This document shows, one piece after another, positions 51,951-59,420 of a DNA stretch of 64,000 bases. The stretch spans positions 1 through 64,000 of the forward strand of contig NZ_JAJFOW010000031.1 in the NCBI RefSeq assembly GCF_020731285.1. The letters are read 5' to 3'. The stretch comes from Cohnella baijiui. GTDB taxonomy: Bacteria > Bacillota > Bacilli > Paenibacillales > Paenibacillaceae. Positions within the stretch are counted from its first letter, which is position 1; the number at the start of each line of letters is the position of its first letter. Made by a program: the position numbers and the translations under genes. The notes below the pieces were generated by a model. That model did no database searches. It was not told the DNA's origin and saw nothing but the letters and a program-made list of their open reading frames with translations.

Positions 51951-53723
51951 ATGGCGACGTTCACGACCGAAGGAAATCAGTTTCTGTATAACGGCAAGCC
52001 CATGCGAATCCTGTCCGGCGCCATGCATTACTTCCGCATCGTACCGGAATATTGGCGGGATCGATTACTGAAATTAAAGGCCTGCGGCTTCAATACGGTT
52101 GAAACCTATGTGGCTTGGAATGTGCATGAACCTAAAGAAGGGCAATTCAACTTTACGGGCATCGCCGATGTAGAGCGATTTGTCCGATTGGCTGCGGAGT
52201 TGGGACTTCATGTCATCGTTCGGCCGAGTCCGTATATTTGCGCGGAATGGGAGTTCGGCGGATTGCCGGCATGGCTGCTGCGAGATCCTTCCATGCAGTT
52301 GCGCTGCTGCTATAAACCTTATCTGGATAGAATCGACGCTTATTACGATGAGTTGATGCCCAGGTTAAAGCCACTTTTGTGTAGGAATGGCGGACCGATC
52401 ATCGCGATGCAGATCGAAAACGAATATGGAAGCTATGGCAACGACAAGCCGTATTTGGCTTATTTGAAGCAAGCGATGATCAGGCGCGGGATCGATGTGC
52501 TTCTGTTTACATCGGACGGTTACGACGATTCCAATCTTCAGGGAGGAACGCTTCTCCCCGAGGTTCTGGCTACCGTCAATTTCGGATCGCAGCCGGAGGA
52601 AGCGTTCGCCAAGCTTCAGGAATACCAGCCCGATCAACCACTGATGTGCATGGAATATTGGAACGGGTGGTTCGATCATTGGGGAGACGAGCACCATGTG
52701 AGAGGTCACGACGACGTGGCGGACGTGATGGACCGGATGCTGAAGTCCGGCGCATCTATCAATTTCTATATGTTTCACGGCGGCACGAATTTCGGCTTCT
52801 ATAACGGGGCCAATTATTTGGGCAAATATGAACCGACCGTGACCAGCTACGACTATCATGCGGCGTTGAATGAGTCCGGCGATAGGACGGAAAAGTATGA
52901 TGCGATCCGCGAAGTCATCTCCAGGTACGCAGAGCTGCCGGATGTGGAGCTGCCCCCGCCCGCTCCCAAGAAAAATTACGGGAGGGTTCGCCTGACGAAA
53001 CAAGCGCGGCTATTCGATTCGCTCGATCGGTTGACTGAGCCGGTCAGGCGGAGATGTCCGGAAGCGATGGAGCAGCTGGGGCAGAATTTCGGCTTTATTT
53101 TATACACGACCCGGATTTCCGGCCCAAGAGCTAGAAACAAGATTACGATCCAGGAAGTCCGCGATCGTGCGCTTCTCTATCTGGATGGGGTGTATCAAGG
53201 TGCCGTCGAACGAAACTCGCACGATCAAACGCTTGAAATTCAAGAGAACGATATCGTGGCGGAAATCCCCCCGCAGGGAGCGGAATTAAGCATACTCGTT
53301 GAAAATATGGGCCGGATCAATTACGGCTTCGGCATGAAGGACCCGAAAGGGATTACCGAAGGCGTCCGTTTCGAGCGGATGTTCCTGCATGATTGGAAGA
53401 TCCATTCGCTTCCGTTGGACGATCTGTCCGGGCTTGTCTTTCAGGATCTGCAGACGGAGGAGAAGTTTACGCCCACCTTCTATAAGGGCGTGTTCCACGT
53501 CGAAGAGACGGGCGATACGTTCTTGAAATTGGAAGGCTGGACGAAAGGAGTCGCGTTCGTCAACGGTTTCAATCTGGGACGTTATTGGGAAAAAGGACCG
53601 CAAAAGACGCTGTACGTCCCGGGCCCGCTTCTTCGCGAAGGCGACAACGAGCTGATCGTATTCGAGCTGCATGGCACGCAAGATCCTGCTGTTACGTTTC
53701 AAGATTTTGCCGAGCTAGGCTAG
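51951..53723 (+). CDS. GH35 beta-galactosidase
   Basis: Protein of 590 residues without a signal peptide, so cytoplasmic. The GH35 barrel has AMHYFRIVPEYWRDRLLKLK, CGFNTVETYVAWNVHEP, RPSPYICAEWEFGGLPAWLL, IAMQIENEYGSYG (acid/base Glu158) and MEYWNGWFDHWG (nucleophile Glu235), then FYMFHGGTNFGF. C-terminal beta domains end GFNLGRYWEKGPQKTLYVPG. It would release terminal beta-galactose from imported oligosaccharides. AAGGAG precedes the ATG. The shared 16-bp motif upstream links it to the transporter B/fucose regulon. An oxidoreductase gene follows after 30 bp. Confidence 0.92.
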   Translation: MATFTTEGNQFLYNGKPMRILSGAMHYFRIVPEYWRDRLLKLKACGFNTVETYVAWNVHEPKEGQFNFTGIADVERFVRLAAELGLHVIVRPSPYICAEWEFGGLPAWLLRDPSMQLRCCYKPYLDRIDAYYDELMPRLKPLLCRNGGPIIAMQIENEYGSYGNDKPYLAYLKQAMIRRGIDVLLFTSDGYDDSNLQGGTLLPEVLATVNFGSQPEEAFAKLQEYQPDQPLMCMEYWNGWFDHWGDEHHVRGHDDVADVMDRMLKSGASINFYMFHGGTNFGFYNGANYLGKYEPTVTSYDYHAALNESGDRTEKYDAIREVISRYAELPDVELPPPAPKKNYGRVRLTKQARLFDSLDRLTEPVRRRCPEAMEQLGQNFGFILYTTRISGPRARNKITIQEVRDRALLYLDGVYQGAVERNSHDQTLEIQENDIVAEIPPQGAELSILVENMGRINYGFGMKDPKGITEGVRFERMFLHDWKIHSLPLDDLSGLVFQDLQTEEKFTPTFYKGVFHVEETGDTFLKLEGWTKGVAFVNGFNLGRYWEKGPQKTLYVPGPLLREGDNELIVFELHGTQDPAVTFQDFAELG

Positions 53724-53753
53724 CGCAAATCATAGAGAAGGAGAGAAGCATGC

Positions 53754-55031
53754 ATGAGAACCATTACGGCAGCATTAATCGGAGCAGGACAAAGAGGCAG
53801 GGGGGCATACGCACCCTACGCGTTGGAAAATCCGGACGACATCCGGTTCGTCGCGGTTGCGGATCCGGATCCTGAACGAAGGGATCTTTTCCGGCAAGAA
53901 CATCGGATTTCGAACGCCAACAGTTATTCGAGCTGGGAAGATCTGCTGGCCGGACCGAAGGTGGCGGATGCCGTCCTGATTTGCACGCAGGATAAAATGC
54001 ATTTCGAGCCCGCGCTCAAGGCGCTGGAAAAAGGATACCATGTGCTGATGGAAAAACCGATGTCGCCGGATCCTCGGGAATGCATCATCATGGGAGAATA
54101 TGCGGAGAAATACAACCGGGTATTTTCGATTTGCCACGTGCTTCGCTATACCGATTTTTTTGCGACCATCAAGCGGCTCATTGAGGATGGCAAAATCGGC
54201 AAGCTGGTTTCGATTCAACACACGGAAAACGTGGAGCATCGTCACCAAGCCCACAGTTTCGTCAGGGGAAACTGGCGGAATTCGGACACTTCGAGTCCTA
54301 TGATTTTGCAGAAGAGCTGTCATGATATGGACATCTTGCAGTGGCTGGTCGATTCGGAGTGCGTCAAAGTTTCTTCCTTCGGATCGTTGACCCATTTCCG
54401 CAAAGAAAATGCGCCGGAGGGCGCCCCTCTTCGCTGCTTGGAAGGCTGTCCCGTGAAGGATGATTGTCCGTACTACGCTCCTAAAATGTATATCGAGAGA
54501 GACGATTGGGTAGGCGCCGTGCTTCGATCGGTCGTCAGCAACGACACCAGCGACGAAGGCGTGCTTCGGGCTTTGAAGGATGGTCCTTATGGAAGATGCG
54601 TGTTTCACTGCGACAACAATGTAGTCGATCATCAGGTCGTCAATTTGGAATTCGCCAATGAAGTGACGGTTGCCTTTACGATGAGCGCCTTTACGTATGA
54701 AGGCGGCAGGTCGGTGAAGCTGATGGGGACGCACGGTCAAATCCGAGGCGATATGGAGAAAAACGAAATCGAAATCACCAGTTTCAATACCCGGGAGAAA
54801 GAGACGATCCGGATCGATGCGGATTTGGCAGGTCACGGCGGCGGCGACAGCGGGATTATGCGAGATTTCGTGCGTCTCGTTCAAAGCGATGGCAACGAAA
54901 AAGGGCTGACCGGAGCGAAAGTTTCCGTGCAAAGCCATCTGATTGCTTTTGCGGCTGAAAAATCGCGATTGGAACAAAGGGTTATCTTGATGCCCGAATA
55001 TATGGATGAATTGAAAAGAGAGGTTAAGTAA
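53754..55031 (+). CDS. Gfo/Idh/MocA-family oxidoreductase
   Basis: Protein of 425 residues. The Rossmann motif ALIGAGQRGRGAYAPYAL opens the protein, MEKPMSPDPRECI carries the catalytic Lys, and CHVLRYTDFF and SCHDMDILQWL follow in the substrate domain. A Cys-rich insertion (CLEGCPVKDDCPYYAPKMY, about 220-240) is characteristic of one sub-branch of this family and could bind metal. It probably oxidises or reduces a sugar made available by the GH35 enzyme with which it is co-transcribed. Ribosome site AGGAGAG. The long open frame on the opposite strand is a compositional shadow. Confidence 0.87.
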   Translation: MRTITAALIGAGQRGRGAYAPYALENPDDIRFVAVADPDPERRDLFRQEHRISNANSYSSWEDLLAGPKVADAVLICTQDKMHFEPALKALEKGYHVLMEKPMSPDPRECIIMGEYAEKYNRVFSICHVLRYTDFFATIKRLIEDGKIGKLVSIQHTENVEHRHQAHSFVRGNWRNSDTSSPMILQKSCHDMDILQWLVDSECVKVSSFGSLTHFRKENAPEGAPLRCLEGCPVKDDCPYYAPKMYIERDDWVGAVLRSVVSNDTSDEGVLRALKDGPYGRCVFHCDNNVVDHQVVNLEFANEVTVAFTMSAFTYEGGRSVKLMGTHGQIRGDMEKNEIEITSFNTREKETIRIDADLAGHGGGDSGIMRDFVRLVQSDGNEKGLTGAKVSVQSHLIAFAAEKSRLEQRVILMPEYMDELKREVK

Positions 55032-55460
55032 GACCGGGGATTTGATTAACAAGATTGAATGATTACACTTCTGGTGAACCAGATGGGTGCTGAAATGCTC
55101 CGGAAAATATCATTAATTTATTGCGTATTGTTGCATCGCAGCCGATAAGCCGCATGGTTAAAGGGTTGTGATTAAACAACTTTATTTTTCCTCACCAACA
55201 GGGCAGGCTAGTCGGACAGTGAAGCGGAAGTGTCCTGCGCGACCGCGGTGACCGGTTCGAAGGGGCGGTCGCGGGCCGGGGTTCGGCTTTTCGGCGGCTG
55301 ACGAAAACGGGGGGCGTCAAGCTCGGGCTGCCAACAGATCCAACAGGCAGAGGAATAGCACTTAGAGTAAGGGACCGCTAGGCCGCTAAAAACGGCCGGG
55401 CGGTCTATTTGCATTGACTGGATGCTCCAGTCTGGCGGCAGGGCGAACTAAAACGTGGCT
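55032..55460. other. Gene-free stretch with a hairpin
   Basis: No gene is supported. A hairpin at about 55370-55405 (GACCG-cta-GGCCG with CGGCC-ggg-CGGTC) followed by TATTT may terminate the upstream operon. The 55200-55440 part changes abruptly to GC-rich and has the feel of a dispersed intergenic repeat of this bacterial group, but that would need a genome search. Confidence 0.4.
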
Positions 55461-55775
55461 GGCAGAGACGGGCCTGCGAGGCGGAGTTATGCGGAAAAAC
55501 CGCATAACGCCCGGCCGAGACGGCCCCACGAGGCGGAGTTATGCGGAAAAACCGCATAACGCCCGGCCGAGATAGCCCCGCGAGCCGGAGATGTGCGGAA
55601 AAACCGCATAACGCCCGGCTGAGACAAGCTCACGAGCCGGAGATGTGCGGAAAACCCGCATAACGCCCAGCCGAGACGGCCCCATGAGACGGAGATGTGC
55701 GGAAAAACCGCATAACTACCGGCTGAGACAGGCTCACGAGCCGGAGATGTGCGGAAAACCCGCATAACGCCCGGC
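55461..55775. repeat. Six tandem copies of a 52-bp hairpin repeat
   Basis: The core GCGGAAAA recurs at 55491, 55543, 55595, 55647, 55699 and 55751, exactly 52 bp apart. Each unit contains an inverted repeat of the form TTATGCGG-AAAAA-CCGCATAA (later units start TGTGCGG). The 92-codon frame over it on the minus strand (SAGRYAVFPH-type repeats) is a by-product of the array rather than a gene. Confidence 0.92.
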
Positions 55776-55815
55776 GTCGCCCCACTTATGACGGTTCTGT
55801 GGCATCGCCTTCCGT

Positions 55816-55858
55816 TGTGACGGATGTCACAGAGCGCGGTTCGCCGGCTCGGTATGAT
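55816..55858 (+). promoter_or_regulatory. Fnr/Crp-type box and -10 of the CuA-like lipoprotein gene
   Basis: TGTGACGGATGTCACA (55816-55831) is a perfect TGTGA-N6-TCACA palindrome. A -10-like TATGAT lies at 55853-55858. The box centre would be at about -41.5 from the start near 55865, the class II activator geometry. Confidence 0.75.
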
Positions 55859-55890
55859 GGACGCATATCGAACCCGAGGAGGAAGGACGC

Positions 55891-56289
55891 ATGAAAAGAA
55901 AATGGGGAATGACCGGCGCGACGCTGCTCGCGGCGGTGATCATCGGGACCGGCTGCGGCGGAGACGGCGCCAAGGAGAGCGCATCGTCGCCGGCGGCGAG
56001 CCCGTCTTCGGCGGAAGCGGGCGGCGCGGGCAAGGCCATCACGATCAACGCGAAAAACTTCGCGTTCGACCAACCGGAAATCAAGGTGAAGCAGGGCGAA
56101 GAAGTGACGATCAAGCTGGTTAACGGCCAAGGCAACCATGCGCTCAAGATCGAAGGCTACGACCAGGAGATCAAAGGCAATCAGACCGTCACGTTCAAAG
56201 CCGACAAGGCGGGCGAATTCAAGTTCGAATGCTCCGTCATGTGCGGCAAGGGCCATGCGGACATGACCGGCAAGCTCATCGTCGAATAA
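55891..56289 (+). CDS. CuA-type cupredoxin lipoprotein
   Basis: Protein of 132 residues. The signal peptide ends in a lipobox-like GTGC (Cys about 22), followed by a Ser/Ala/Pro linker. The single cupredoxin domain has FAFDQPEIKVKQGEEVTIKL, His83 in GNHAL, and CSVMCGKGHADM, giving Cys114, Cys118, His122 and Met125. This is the CuA binuclear copper pattern C-x3-C-x3-H-x2-M, as in oxidase subunit II. It may be an electron carrier or copper donor for the ba3-type oxidase encoded downstream. GAGGAGGAAGG precedes the ATG. Confidence 0.87.
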   Translation: MKRKWGMTGATLLAAVIIGTGCGGDGAKESASSPAASPSSAEAGGAGKAITINAKNFAFDQPEIKVKQGEEVTIKLVNGQGNHALKIEGYDQEIKGNQTVTFKADKAGEFKFECSVMCGKGHADMTGKLIVE

Positions 56290-56320
56290 CGCCCGTTCGG
56301 GCCGAAGGGAGTCAACGGAC

Positions 56321-56875
56321 ATGACAACGACAGCTGATACGATCGATCGCGGCTGGATGCCGGACCGGCCGTCGTCCGATCTCGCGCTCCGGGAGACCGT
56401 CGTCCGCGCGAAGCTGGAGCGGGATCTGCTCGAGATCGAGCTGCAGGACCTTTACCAACAGGCCTGCACGGTCCGCCTGGACGAGGACCTGGCGCGCCTG
56501 CACCGGGAGATCCGGGAACTACGGGCGGCGGTCCGGCGGTTCCTTTCCGAATGGAGCGCGCACGTCTCCTGGGAGCGCTCGGAGCTATTCCCTTGCGCGG
56601 CCTGGTATTTGGCGGGGGAACCGGACTTGTTCGCGCCGATGGAAGAGGACTACCGGCGGGCGGAGCGGTTTGTCCGGGAGTTTCTGGCCGCTGCGGACGT
56701 CGCGCCGGCTCCGGTCTCGCGAGAGGAGGCGAAAAGGCTGGCGACCCGGCTGCTGCAAGCCTACGCCTGCCTGAAAAACAGGCTCCGGGAAGAAGCCGAC
56801 ATCGTGAGCGCGATCGAAAGTCGGTCCTCCCTCTCGCCGCACAGCGGTTCCGATATTTTTCATCCTAATAAGTGA
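56321..56875 (+). CDS. Hemerythrin-like protein
   Basis: Protein of 184 residues, behind GAAGGGAG, 31 bp after the cupredoxin gene. It is an all-helical protein. The N-terminal helix is long and charged (LRETVVRAKLERDLLEIEL), and a helix carries HVSWERSELFPCAAWYL with the H-x3-E pair of hemerythrin-like domains. MEEDYRRAERFVREFL and a C-terminal helix with CLKNRLREEADIVSAIE follow. Several usual His ligands are replaced or hard to place, so a complete di-iron site is uncertain. The context suggests sensing or handling of O2 or NO. Confidence 0.6.
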   Translation: MTTTADTIDRGWMPDRPSSDLALRETVVRAKLERDLLEIELQDLYQQACTVRLDEDLARLHREIRELRAAVRRFLSEWSAHVSWERSELFPCAAWYLAGEPDLFAPMEEDYRRAERFVREFLAAADVAPAPVSREEAKRLATRLLQAYACLKNRLREEADIVSAIESRSSLSPHSGSDIFHPNK

Positions 56876-56902
56876 TTTAATTCACAAAGTGTTCACCGCG
56901 AA

Positions 56903-56945
56903 AGTGACATCCATCACATTGCTGGCGGACGATTCGGATCATACT
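56903..56945 (+). promoter_or_regulatory. Second Fnr/Crp-type box and -10
   Basis: AGTGACATCCATCACA (56903-56918) is a GTGA-N6-TCAC palindrome. A -10-like CATACT begins at 56940. The distance from box centre to -10 is the same 29.5 bp as at 55816, giving class II geometry again. Confidence 0.68.
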
Positions 56946-57020
56946 GAAGCTGCAAGGAGATCTTACCGACCCCCAAGCAGCAAGAAGATCTCACCCATAT
57001 CCCGAAGGGAGATGACCCTC

Positions 57021-57566
57021 ATGGTCATGAAATGGTTCAAGGAGAACATCTGGGCGGCTGTCGCGGTGACGCTGCTGCGGATCTACGTCGGATGGCAATG
57101 GGTCGACGCGGGCTGGCACAAGCTGACCGGAGGCTTCGACGCGGCGGGCTTTCTCAAAGGCGCAACCGCCAATCCGGTTGCGGACCACGCGACGAAAGCG
57201 GCCGTTTTTCCGAACTACACCTACTTCATCGAGCACTTCGCGCTGCCGAACGTCAAGCTGATCAACATCCTGATCCCGCTCGGCGAATTCCTGATCGGTG
57301 TCGGACTGATCGTCGGAGGACTGACGCTGACGGCCGCCTTCTTCGGCATGATGCTGAACTTCCTGTTCCTCTTCGCAGGGACCGTAAGCACGAACCCTTG
57401 GCTGTTGCTGCTGGCCTTCGTCGTCTTCACGGCAGGCGCCAACGCGGGACGGTTCGGCCTTGACGCCTACCTGCTGCCGTGGCTGGCCAAAGGCTGGAAG
57501 AAGCTCACCCATCGCGACGCCAAGCCGACTGCCGGCGGCATGAAAGGCAAAATGCTGCCGCACTGA
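57021..57566 (+). CDS. DoxX-family membrane protein
   Basis: Protein of 181 residues from the ATG at 57021, 9 nt after AAGGGAG. Four TM helices are visible. The first carries LLRIYVGWQWVDAGWHKLTGG, a DoxX/TQO-type signature. A soluble insert (about 35-75) precedes LINILIPLGEFLIGVGLIVGG and two further helices ending NAGRFGLDAYLLPWL. DoxX-like proteins are found with terminal quinol oxidases and in redox stress complexes. It fits the respiratory setting. Expression probably starts at the Fnr-type promoter 118 bp upstream. Confidence 0.82.
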   Translation: MVMKWFKENIWAAVAVTLLRIYVGWQWVDAGWHKLTGGFDAAGFLKGATANPVADHATKAAVFPNYTYFIEHFALPNVKLINILIPLGEFLIGVGLIVGGLTLTAAFFGMMLNFLFLFAGTVSTNPWLLLLAFVVFTAGANAGRFGLDAYLLPWLAKGWKKLTHRDAKPTAGGMKGKMLPH

Positions 57567-57615
57567 ACCGTATTCTATCCTATCTGCGCCTATCAGCGCC
57601 AAGGAGCGTGAGCCT

Positions 57616-58101
57616 ATGAGACCGACCGATCCTCCGCTGCTGACGTGGTACCTGTCTCACGATCAATGGCGGGAAGAGCACGAAGCGCTGCACGATCGTT
57701 TGCTCGAACTGTGCCGTATGATGAAGTGGAATCCCGCGAACTACGACTATCCCGACTGGGAGACGCATCATCAAGCCGTCCGGGAGAAGTTCATCCCGTT
57801 CATGCGCGATTGGCGGAATCACTTGTCCATGGAACGAAAGACGCTCTACCCGGTGACGAAAACCGCGATCTGCGGCGGACGGATCGGACCGGTGTCGGTC
57901 CTGGAGCAGGACGAACGGATCGCCGGGCAATTTTACGAAGCGTACCTGGAGGCAGCCGAGGGCGAGGCCTCGCCGGAGGACGCGCTGTCCCGCCTGCTGC
58001 AGGTGCTTATGATCGTGGCGGAGCACTTCCGTGTCGAGGAGGAAGTCGTCGTCCCGGCGGCCGAACGGCTCATGGAAGAGATCGAGTACAGCGGTTCTTA
58101 A
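57616..58101 (+). CDS. Hemerythrin HHE-domain protein
   Basis: Protein of 161 residues, with AAGGAG upstream. It is a better hemerythrin than the preceding one: helix 1 has SHDQWREEHEALHDRLLEL, helix 2 RNHLSMERKTLYPVTK (H-x3-E), and helix 4 AEHFRVEEEVVVPAAERL (H-x3-E). Together these give most of the di-iron ligands. Proteins of this kind bind O2 or NO, or protect and repair iron centres (RIC/YtfE-like). It lies in the Fnr-type cluster between DoxX and UspA. Confidence 0.77.
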   Translation: MRPTDPPLLTWYLSHDQWREEHEALHDRLLELCRMMKWNPANYDYPDWETHHQAVREKFIPFMRDWRNHLSMERKTLYPVTKTAICGGRIGPVSVLEQDERIAGQFYEAYLEAAEGEASPEDALSRLLQVLMIVAEHFRVEEEVVVPAAERLMEEIEYSGS

Positions 58102-58258
58102 GGGTCGCGCTGACGGTGTGAGCCGCATGCGATCTGGCAGAACGCGGCATGCCGCCGCCGGCCGGCGGGCAGGCTGAGCAAGGATAGATCAGATCGGAAA
58201 ACGGATGAGGCGGGTCGGCGCGCGAGAAACGCCGGCTCGCCTCCGAAAGGAGAACCCC

Positions 58259-58693
58259 ATGAGCTACCATCGCATATTGGCCGCGTTCGACGGCTCGGAG
58301 CTGGCGGAGAAGGCGCTGCGGCACGCGGTCGACCTGGCCGAGCGCAGGCCGGGGACGTACTTGACCGTCGTCCACGTCCGGCAGCGCCCCCTCGTCTTCG
58401 GCGTATCCGGCTATGGCTTCATTCAGCCGGAAGGATTCGAACAAGAGATCGCGGCGCACGAAGCCACGCTGCTCGCCCGCATCCAGCAGCATACGGATTC
58501 CCTTCCCTATACGGAGGTGTCGGTTCTGACGGGGATCCCGGCGCCCGCGATTCTCGCGCATGCGGCGGAGCGCAACTGCGACCTCATCGTGATGGGGAGC
58601 CGGGGACTTACGACGATCAGGGAAATAATGCTGGGCAGCGTGAGTCACCATGTGGTGCAACGCGCGACCGTGCCCGTCCTCGTCGTGAAATAG
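58259..58693 (+). CDS. Universal stress protein (UspA family)
   Basis: Protein of 144 residues from the ATG at 58259, behind AAAGGAG; an upstream start at 58205 has no ribosome site. It begins ILAAFDGSELAEKALRHAV with the Asp that contacts adenine. The ATP-binding motif G-x2-G-x9-G-S is present in MGSRGLTTIREIMLGSVS, followed by the final strand VPVLVVK. It is an ATP-binding member that typically accumulates under oxygen limitation or respiratory stress, in keeping with the Fnr-type boxes earlier in the cluster. Confidence 0.9.
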   Translation: MSYHRILAAFDGSELAEKALRHAVDLAERRPGTYLTVVHVRQRPLVFGVSGYGFIQPEGFEQEIAAHEATLLARIQQHTDSLPYTEVSVLTGIPAPAILAHAAERNCDLIVMGSRGLTTIREIMLGSVSHHVVQRATVPVLVVK

Positions 58694-58746
58694 ATGGGCA
58701 GGCCGCAAGAGCGGCCGATTCGACAGATCGAAAGGAGGAAGTCGGC

Positions 58747-58917
58747 ATGCCGGATCCGCATGTGGACGCCGGGCGTCCGAACGCAGGGCCCGAGACGGGC
58801 AAAAAAGCGGAGGAGGAACCCGTCCTGACGGGCACCTTCGTCTCCGTGCTGCTGGTCGGCGCGGTCATTACCGTCTGCTGGCTGGCCGTGCTTTACTTGT
58901 TCGTTTCGCGCAATTAA
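58747..58917 (+). CDS. ba3-type oxidase small subunit (subunit IIa-like)
   Basis: Protein of 56 residues with AAAGGAGG upstream. A charged N-terminal tail (about 25 residues) is followed by LTGTFVSVLLVGAVITVCWL and AVLYLFVSRN, one TM helix. The T-F-x-x-V ... W-x-x-V-x-Y-L-F-x-S-R pattern is that of the single-helix cytochrome c oxidase subunit 2A found with ba3-type oxidases. It lies immediately before subunits II and I, as in that enzyme class. Confidence 0.78.
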   Translation: MPDPHVDAGRPNAGPETGKKAEEEPVLTGTFVSVLLVGAVITVCWLAVLYLFVSRN

Positions 58918-58936
58918 CGGAGGGAGAGAGTCGCGG

Positions 58937-59407
58937 ATGCATCTGCATCGTTTGGAAAAAACCTGGCTCGGCATCGGCATCGCCATGCTGGTCCTATTCC
59001 TGGCCACCCTCGGCACGATGGCGTTCAGCATGGGGATGGCGCCGCCGAGCGAGCACCACCATACGGTCGATCCGAGAAAGGTCGCCGAGACGGCGCCTTT
59101 CGATAAACCGGGCATGACCCGGATCGGCGACCATCGGTACGAGGCCGTCATGGTCGCCTACGCCTTCGGCTACGAGCCGGAGACGCTCGAGGTGCCTGCC
59201 GGCTCGCGGATCGACTTTACGCTGACGAGCTCGGACGTCGTCCACGGCTTCGAAATCGTGGGCACGAACGTGAACGTGATGGTGCTGCCCGGCGAAGTAA
59301 GCCACGTCAGCCATACGTTCGACAAGCCCGGCGAGTATTTGATCCTGTGCAACGAGTATTGCGGCACGGGTCACGAATATATGAAAACGACCATCGTCGT
59401 CAAGTAG
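58937..59407 (+). CDS. cbaB: Cytochrome c oxidase subunit II, ba3 type
   Basis: Protein of 156 residues. One N-terminal TM helix (about 10-35) anchors a periplasmic-side cupredoxin domain. Its CuA ligands are His103 (VVHGFEI), then CNEYCGTGHEYM with Cys138, Cys142, His146 and Met149, all present. The short length and single TM are those of the B-type (ba3) oxidases rather than the two-TM A-type. It receives electrons from a cytochrome c or cupredoxin and passes them to subunit I, whose gene starts 13 bp later. Confidence 0.9.
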   Translation: MHLHRLEKTWLGIGIAMLVLFLATLGTMAFSMGMAPPSEHHHTVDPRKVAETAPFDKPGMTRIGDHRYEAVMVAYAFGYEPETLEVPAGSRIDFTLTSSDVVHGFEIVGTNVNVMVLPGEVSHVSHTFDKPGEYLILCNEYCGTGHEYMKTTIVVK

Positions 59408-59420
59408 GAGGGCGCATCGC

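Noticed and set aside
53775..55052. 425-codon minus-strand frame opposite the Gfo/Idh/MocA gene
   Set aside because: Exact antisense of a well-supported oxidoreductase; no motifs.
55487..55765. 92-codon frame with SAGRYAVFPH-type repeats
   Set aside because: Produced by the 52-bp tandem array; no ribosome site and no non-repetitive domain.
55461..55775. CRISPR array interpretation of the 52-bp repeats
   Set aside because: The whole unit is repeated, with no unique spacers, and no cas genes are present.
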